Below, piece by piece: positions 7,498 through 10,811 of a stretch of 10,811 nt of DNA. The stretch spans positions 1 to 10,811 of the forward strand of contig CANTGP010000067.1 in the NCBI GenBank assembly GCA_947653315.1. The letters are read 5' to 3'. This DNA is from an uncultured Lachnospiraceae bacterium. GTDB taxonomy: Bacteria; Bacillota; Clostridia; Lachnospirales; Lachnospiraceae. The translations under genes and the position numbers were made by a program. Each line of letters starts with the position of its first letter. Position 1 is the stretch's first letter. Under the pieces are notes generated by a model that worked only from the letters and a program-made list of their open reading frames with translations, did not search any database and had not been told where the DNA came from.

Positions 7498-7526
7498 AGT
7501 TTATCCCACTTTCGCTGTCTTGTCAA
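7498..7526 (-). promoter_or_regulatory. Promoter of the DUF6465-type gene
   Basis: On the minus strand TTGACA (7521-7526, perfect) is followed after 17 bp by TAAACT (7498-7503, 4 of 6 matches). Initiation near 7491 would give a leader of about 150 nt before the ATG at 7340. The leader shows no clear hairpin, riboswitch or operator. Confidence 0.7.
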
Positions 7527-7575
7527 CTTTTTAACGCACGAAATATGGAAAAGTGTCAAAAAAACAGATTTTTTT

Positions 7576-8397
7576 CTACATGGAAGACATAAAATATCCC
7601 AAAACCAAAATCCCAAGCCCGATCCGGTACCATCCGAACACCTTAAAATCATGCTTCTTAATATATCCCATCAAAAACCGGATAACCATCACCGATACCG
7701 CAAACGCCACCGCCATACCTACGGCAAGAATCATCCACTCACTCCCGCTAAACGAAAAACCGGATTTTGCCAGTTTCAGGATGCTTGCGCCGAACATGAC
7801 GGGAATGGCGAGGAAGAACGTAAATTCCGCGGCAGCCGTCCTCGATATCCCAAGCAAAAGCGCCCCCACAATCGTTGCCCCGGAACGGGATGTCCCCGGA
7901 AAAACGGCGGCAGCCAACTGCCAAATGCCGATAATGAACGCCATCCGGTAAGTCACCTGCGTTAGCTCCGTCACTTTCGGCAGATATCCCTTATTCCGGT
8001 TTTCCACCACAAGAAACAGGATGCCGAATACAATCAGCGCTATGGCGACACAGACATAATTGTAAAAATGGGCTTCAAAAAAATCATCGAAGGGCATTCC
8101 GATCAGGACCGCAGGGATACAGGCTACCGCTATCTTAAACCAAAGAACAAAAATATCCTTTTTTATCAACGGCTTTCCCTTAAAATCAAACGGGAATATT
8201 TTCTTCCAAAACAGGACCACGACCGCAAGGATGGAGCCAAACTGTATCACGACCAAAAAAGCCTCCAAAAATTCCGGCGACACATCCAACGTAACAAATT
8301 CATTGAGCAGAATCATATGCCCGGTACTGCTGATGGGAAGCCATTCCGTAATTCCCTGTACAATGCCGAACAAAACCGCTTTTAATATTTCCAACAT
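7576..8397 (-). CDS. uppP: Undecaprenyl-diphosphatase UppP (BacA family)
   Basis: Integral membrane enzyme that hydrolyses undecaprenyl pyrophosphate to undecaprenyl phosphate, recycling the lipid carrier of peptidoglycan precursors; extra copies can raise bacitracin resistance. The 273 residues form a polytopic membrane protein with hydrophobic segments near 45-63, 84-100, 113-131, 152-166, 175-205, 222-242 and 256-270. Both active-site motifs are present: the (E/Q)xxxE motif as QGITE (14-18), running into WLPISSTGH (His27), and PGTSRSGAT (167-175) with Arg171. The first position of (E/Q)xxxE is Gln, a known variant. GAGG lies 6 nt from the ATG. The gene follows the patatin-like gene by 133 nt, and I see no convincing promoter in that gap, so it may be co-transcribed. 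Confidence 0.96.
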   Translation of the reverse strand: MLEILKAVLFGIVQGITEWLPISSTGHMILLNEFVTLDVSPEFLEAFLVVIQFGSILAVVVLFWKKIFPFDFKGKPLIKKDIFVLWFKIAVACIPAVLIGMPFDDFFEAHFYNYVCVAIALIVFGILFLVVENRNKGYLPKVTELTQVTYRMAFIIGIWQLAAAVFPGTSRSGATIVGALLLGISRTAAAEFTFFLAIPVMFGASILKLAKSGFSFSGSEWMILAVGMAVAFAVSVMVIRFLMGYIKKHDFKVFGWYRIGLGILVLGYFMSSM

Positions 8398-8530
8398 GTT
8401 TTACCTCATTTCCGCGCCACATGGCTTCTTATCTATATATACGCAGGTTTTTTTATTCCATACCTATTCCTTGCCCTTTCCGTACCTTTTCCGTTCTTTT
8501 CCGCCCATGCCGCTTTTTTCCACCGCTTTT

Positions 8531-9427
8531 TCATTCTTTTTTCCCTTTTTCATCACCGTTTTCCCCCATGGCAGAGCCGGACAGGTATTCCAAAAGTTCC
8601 AAATAGCATTCCTCCGCATCGCGGTAGCCTTCCTCATACAACGCTTCCAGTTTCTTTTCGTCCCTTTCCACCCGGCTCACACCGCTCTTTTTCTTCGGAC
8701 GGATGACAAAGGCGCTTCCGTCCTCCACCTGCTCCTCCAAAGCATCCAGCATCCTGTTGTAATTCACATGACGCTCCTTCATCAATTCGTACACTTTCGG
8801 GTATTTCACGTAACGCGCGCGCAGAAGCGCCAGTTGGGATGGCGAAGCCGCTTCCCTGCGGAATCCGGTTTCCTTCGTTAATACCACCACATTTTTTCCG
8901 TTGCCGTCCGCAATGGATTTGGCAATGGGAACCGAATCGGAAATCCCACCGTCCAGGTACAGCCCATCCCCAATCTTCACATTCCGTGAAACCAAAGGCA
9001 TGGAGCTGGAAGCGCGGACTGCCAGGATATCCCTGTGCATATCCTCCATAGGCATATATTCCGGCAGTCCCGTTTCGATATTCGTCACCACCGCATATGC
9101 CTTTCCGCCGTATTGTCCGAACGCCTCATAGTCATAAGGGTCCAAATAGTTCGGAATCAAATCATAACACATATCCGTACCGAACAAATCCCCCGTGGTC
9201 AGCAGGCTGAACGCCCCGCAATACCTTTTATTATCCAGGTAATTAACGGCTACCCGGTATGCCCTTTTCCTCTGCCCCGACAGAAAGCTGCACAAATGGC
9301 AGGCTCCCGCCGACACACCGTAACAGGAAGAAAAACTGATTTCCTTATCCATGAAAAAATCCAAAACACCGGCGGTATAAATTCCTTTCATCGCACCGCC
9401 TTCCAACACAAGCCCTGCCTGATACAT
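8531..9427 (-). CDS. Patatin-like phospholipase family protein (YjjU-like)
   Basis: Predicted serine lipid acyl hydrolase of the patatin family, using a Ser-Asp dyad. In the 298-residue protein the oxyanion-hole glycine motif GGAMKG is at 10-15, the nucleophile elbow GVSAG at 37-41 (Ser39), and the DGG motif at 159-161 (Asp159), after ASSSMPLVSR, so the enzyme looks active. There is no signal peptide, implying a cytoplasmic or membrane-peripheral location. The true substrate is unknown. The start is chosen at 9427: AGGAGG (9434-9439) directly abuts the ATG at 9433, leaving no spacing, but is 6 nt from the second in-frame ATG at 9427. The C-terminal ~60 residues are strongly charged. It lies 34 nt after the aminotransferase gene and probably shares its transcript. 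Confidence 0.93.
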   Translation of the reverse strand: MYQAGLVLEGGAMKGIYTAGVLDFFMDKEISFSSCYGVSAGACHLCSFLSGQRKRAYRVAVNYLDNKRYCGAFSLLTTGDLFGTDMCYDLIPNYLDPYDYEAFGQYGGKAYAVVTNIETGLPEYMPMEDMHRDILAVRASSSMPLVSRNVKIGDGLYLDGGISDSVPIAKSIADGNGKNVVVLTKETGFRREAASPSQLALLRARYVKYPKVYELMKERHVNYNRMLDALEEQVEDGSAFVIRPKKKSGVSRVERDEKKLEALYEEGYRDAEECYLELLEYLSGSAMGENGDEKGKKE

Positions 9428-9433
9428 CGTCAT

Positions 9434-9439
9434 CCTCCT
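9434..9439 (-). promoter_or_regulatory. Ribosome-binding site deciding the patatin-like gene start
   Basis: AGGAGG on the minus strand is immediately followed by ATGACGATG. The first ATG has zero spacing; the second (9427) has 6 nt and is the likely start. Confidence 0.75.
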
Positions 9440-9461
9440 AACCGGTTTCCCGTCCTGTCTG

Positions 9462-10655
9462 TTATTGCAAGCCGTACTCCGTCTCCACGAATTTCCGCAA
9501 TGCAGGCAGAGAACGCTCCACTTTCTCCGTATCGATACAATATGCCATACGGAAAAATCCGGGACAACCGAAACTGTCGCCCGGCACCAAAATCAAATCA
9601 TAATTCTTCGCCTTTTGGCAGAACACTTTTGCATCCTCCTCCAGCGCCTTCGGGAAAATATAGAAAGTCCCGCCCGGTTTCACGCAGGTAAACCCAAGCC
9701 CTGTCAGTTCCCGGTAAAGAATATTCATGTTCGTTTCATAAACGGAAAGATCGGAAGTTTCATCCACCGCTTCCGCCACCGCCAACTGAATGATGGAGGT
9801 CGGACAGTTATGCCCGATTCCCCTTGAAATCTGTCCGCACATATTTACCAAAGTCTCCGCATCCCTGCAAGCAGGGTTAACGGCAATATACCCGATACGC
9901 TCTCCCGGAATGGACAGCGACTTGGAATAGGAATAACAGCTTAACGTATTGTCATAAAATTTCGATACATATAATTCTTCCACGCCCCCGAACAAAATCT
10001 CCCGGTACGGCTCATCGGAAATCAGATAGATTTCATGTCCGTATTCTTCCGCCTTTTCCGACATCATACGCGCCAGCCTCTCCAGCGTTTCTTTCGTGTA
10101 AACCGTCCCCGACGGATTATTCGGTGTATTGATTAACACTGCCATCACCTTCTCCGTCAGCATCTCCCCAAAACAATCGAAATTCACCTGAAAATGCTCC
10201 GTATCCGCCGGAACCACTTTTAACTTTGCGCCGGTCAAATCAATATACGGATGGTATTCCGGGAAAAACGGCGCAAACGTAAGCACCTCATCCCCCGGAA
10301 CCGTCACGCAGCGCACCGCGTGGGCAATCGCCCCCGCCGCCCCGGAAGTCATAAAAATATGGTTTCCCGTATAGTCCATCCCGAACCTCCGGTTTAGGGA
10401 CTGCGCAATTTTCTCCTTCACCGAAGGAATCCCAAGGCTTGGGCTGTAACCGTGCACCGCCATCGGATCGGACTCCGTCAGCAGCCGCATCATCGCATTT
10501 TTAAATCCCTCCGGCGCAGGCACGGAAGGATTCCCCAGGCTGTAATCAAACACGTTTTCATAGCCGATCTCTTTCCCCCTCGCCGTGGCATATTCCGAAA
10601 GCTCACGGATTACGGACTTCGCGCCCAACATTTCTTTATACTTAGCTGCAATCAT
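9462..10655 (-). CDS. Pyridoxal-phosphate-dependent aminotransferase, class I/II
   Basis: Fold-type I aminotransferase of the aspartate/aromatic superfamily, transferring an amino group between an amino acid and a 2-oxo acid; the exact substrate cannot be read from sequence. All cofactor residues are visible in the 397-residue protein: NTPNNPSG (176-183) with Asn180, SDEPY (213-217) with Asp214 and Tyr217, the Schiff-base lysine Lys245 in SYSKSLSIPGERIGY, phosphate-binding Arg253, and the substrate-carboxylate Arg369 in FFRMAYCID. The early GNPSVPAP (41-48) and HGYSP (68-72) are also typical. GGAGG lies 8 nt from the ATG at 10655. It appears to be the first gene of a unit with the patatin-like gene, from a promoter near 10692. 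Confidence 0.95.
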   Translation of the reverse strand: MIAAKYKEMLGAKSVIRELSEYATARGKEIGYENVFDYSLGNPSVPAPEGFKNAMMRLLTESDPMAVHGYSPSLGIPSVKEKIAQSLNRRFGMDYTGNHIFMTSGAAGAIAHAVRCVTVPGDEVLTFAPFFPEYHPYIDLTGAKLKVVPADTEHFQVNFDCFGEMLTEKVMAVLINTPNNPSGTVYTKETLERLARMMSEKAEEYGHEIYLISDEPYREILFGGVEELYVSKFYDNTLSCYSYSKSLSIPGERIGYIAVNPACRDAETLVNMCGQISRGIGHNCPTSIIQLAVAEAVDETSDLSVYETNMNILYRELTGLGFTCVKPGGTFYIFPKALEEDAKVFCQKAKNYDLILVPGDSFGCPGFFRMAYCIDTEKVERSLPALRKFVETEYGLQ

Positions 10656-10691
10656 TTCGCCACCTCCAACTTTCCAAAAACCAACGAATAT

Positions 10692-10697
10692 ATTCTA
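10692..10697 (-). promoter_or_regulatory. Probable extended -10 promoter of the aminotransferase gene
   Basis: The minus strand has TGTTAGAAT, an extended -10 element (TG-N-TAGAAT; 5 of 6 matches in the hexamer at 10692-10697). The -35 region is poor (TTTTCT at about 17 bp). Initiation near 10685 would leave a leader of about 30 nt containing the ribosome-binding site. Confidence 0.5.
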
Positions 10698-10725
10698 ACA
10701 CACTTCCGGCAATTAGAAAACTATA

Positions 10726-10754
10726 TTGAAGAAGTTTTTGTCACATGATAGAAT
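10726..10754 (+). promoter_or_regulatory. Divergent promoter pointing out of the right edge
   Basis: On the plus strand TTGAAG (10726-10731; 4 of 6) is followed after 17 bp by TAGAAT (10749-10754; 5 of 6), with an upstream TG giving an extended -10. Initiation would be near 10761. The downstream gene is outside the window: an ATG at 10801 has no ribosome-binding site in front of it, so the visible end is probably leader sequence. Confidence 0.55.
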
Positions 10755-10811
10755 ATATATGGGTGTTACCAAAACGGGTAGCGGTTCGCCTTTTGCCAAA
10801 ATGAGTACATT

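Noticed and set aside
7558..7575. A7/T7 hairpin just after the uppP stop as a terminator
   Set aside because: The stem contains only A-T pairs with a 4-base loop and would be too weak; no GC-rich terminator is seen between uppP and the DUF6465 promoter.
7341..7652. Upstream extension of the DUF6465-type gene by 104 codons
   Set aside because: It would run through the gene's own promoter and into uppP, with no ribosome-binding site and no protein-like composition.
8420..8460. Possible promoter for uppP (TATATATA near 8434-8442)
   Set aside because: AT-rich -10-like sequence without a recognisable -35 or extended -10 at proper spacing.
10761..10811. Start of a tRNA, structured RNA or coding gene at the right edge
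   Set aside because: Only a 4-bp stem (TACC/GGTA) is visible, and the ATG at 10801 lacks a ribosome-binding site; too little sequence to call.

Overview
The window looks like a chromosomal segment of a Gram-positive member of the Clostridia, most likely the Lachnospiraceae. Four things support this. The chaperone operon has the Firmicutes order hrcA-grpE-dnaK-dnaJ behind a perfect CIRCE operator. DnaK lacks the ~24-residue nucleotide-domain insertion typical of Gram-negative DnaKs. A DUF6465-type protein, a family I know mainly from Lachnospiraceae, lies next to the operon. The Shine-Dalgarno sequences are strong AGGAGG types, and promoters have good TTGACA -35 boxes. Genus cannot be told from this stretch.

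Layout, left to right. (1) 2-88, plus strand: possible last codons of a gene entering from the left, overlapping by ATGA the start of a lipoprotein-like DUF3048/YerB-family gene (85-1356). (2) A GC-rich hairpin at 1390-1427 sits between this gene and the convergent chaperone operon and probably ends transcription from both sides. (3) 1444-6645, minus strand: dnaJ, dnaK, grpE and hrcA (transcribed as hrcA-grpE-dnaK-dnaJ), with spacers of 98, 113 and 122 nt. Transcription starts near 6702 from a good housekeeping promoter, with the CIRCE operator just downstream of the start site. (4) 6867-7340, minus: a small lysine/alanine-rich DUF6465-type protein with its own promoter and a ~150-nt leader. 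(5) 7576-10655, minus: aminotransferase, patatin-like phospholipase and undecaprenyl-diphosphatase (uppP). The first two are probably co-transcribed (34-nt gap). (6) The right edge holds two divergent promoter-like sequences, one for the aminotransferase and one pointing out of the window.

How it works together: HrcA binds CIRCE and represses its own operon; on protein-damaging stress it loses activity and GrpE, DnaK and DnaJ are made together. The operon is therefore an autoregulated heat-shock module. The flanking genes (cell-wall lipid carrier recycling, a lipid hydrolase, an aminotransferase, a surface lipoprotein) have no evident functional link to it.

I found no mobile element, CRISPR array, tRNA/rRNA or clear new multi-gene system. 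The most unusual features are a ~110-residue acidic, methionine-rich N-terminal extension on GrpE, paired hairpins in the dnaK-dnaJ spacer, and a DnaK tail repeat whose two DNA copies differ only synonymously.
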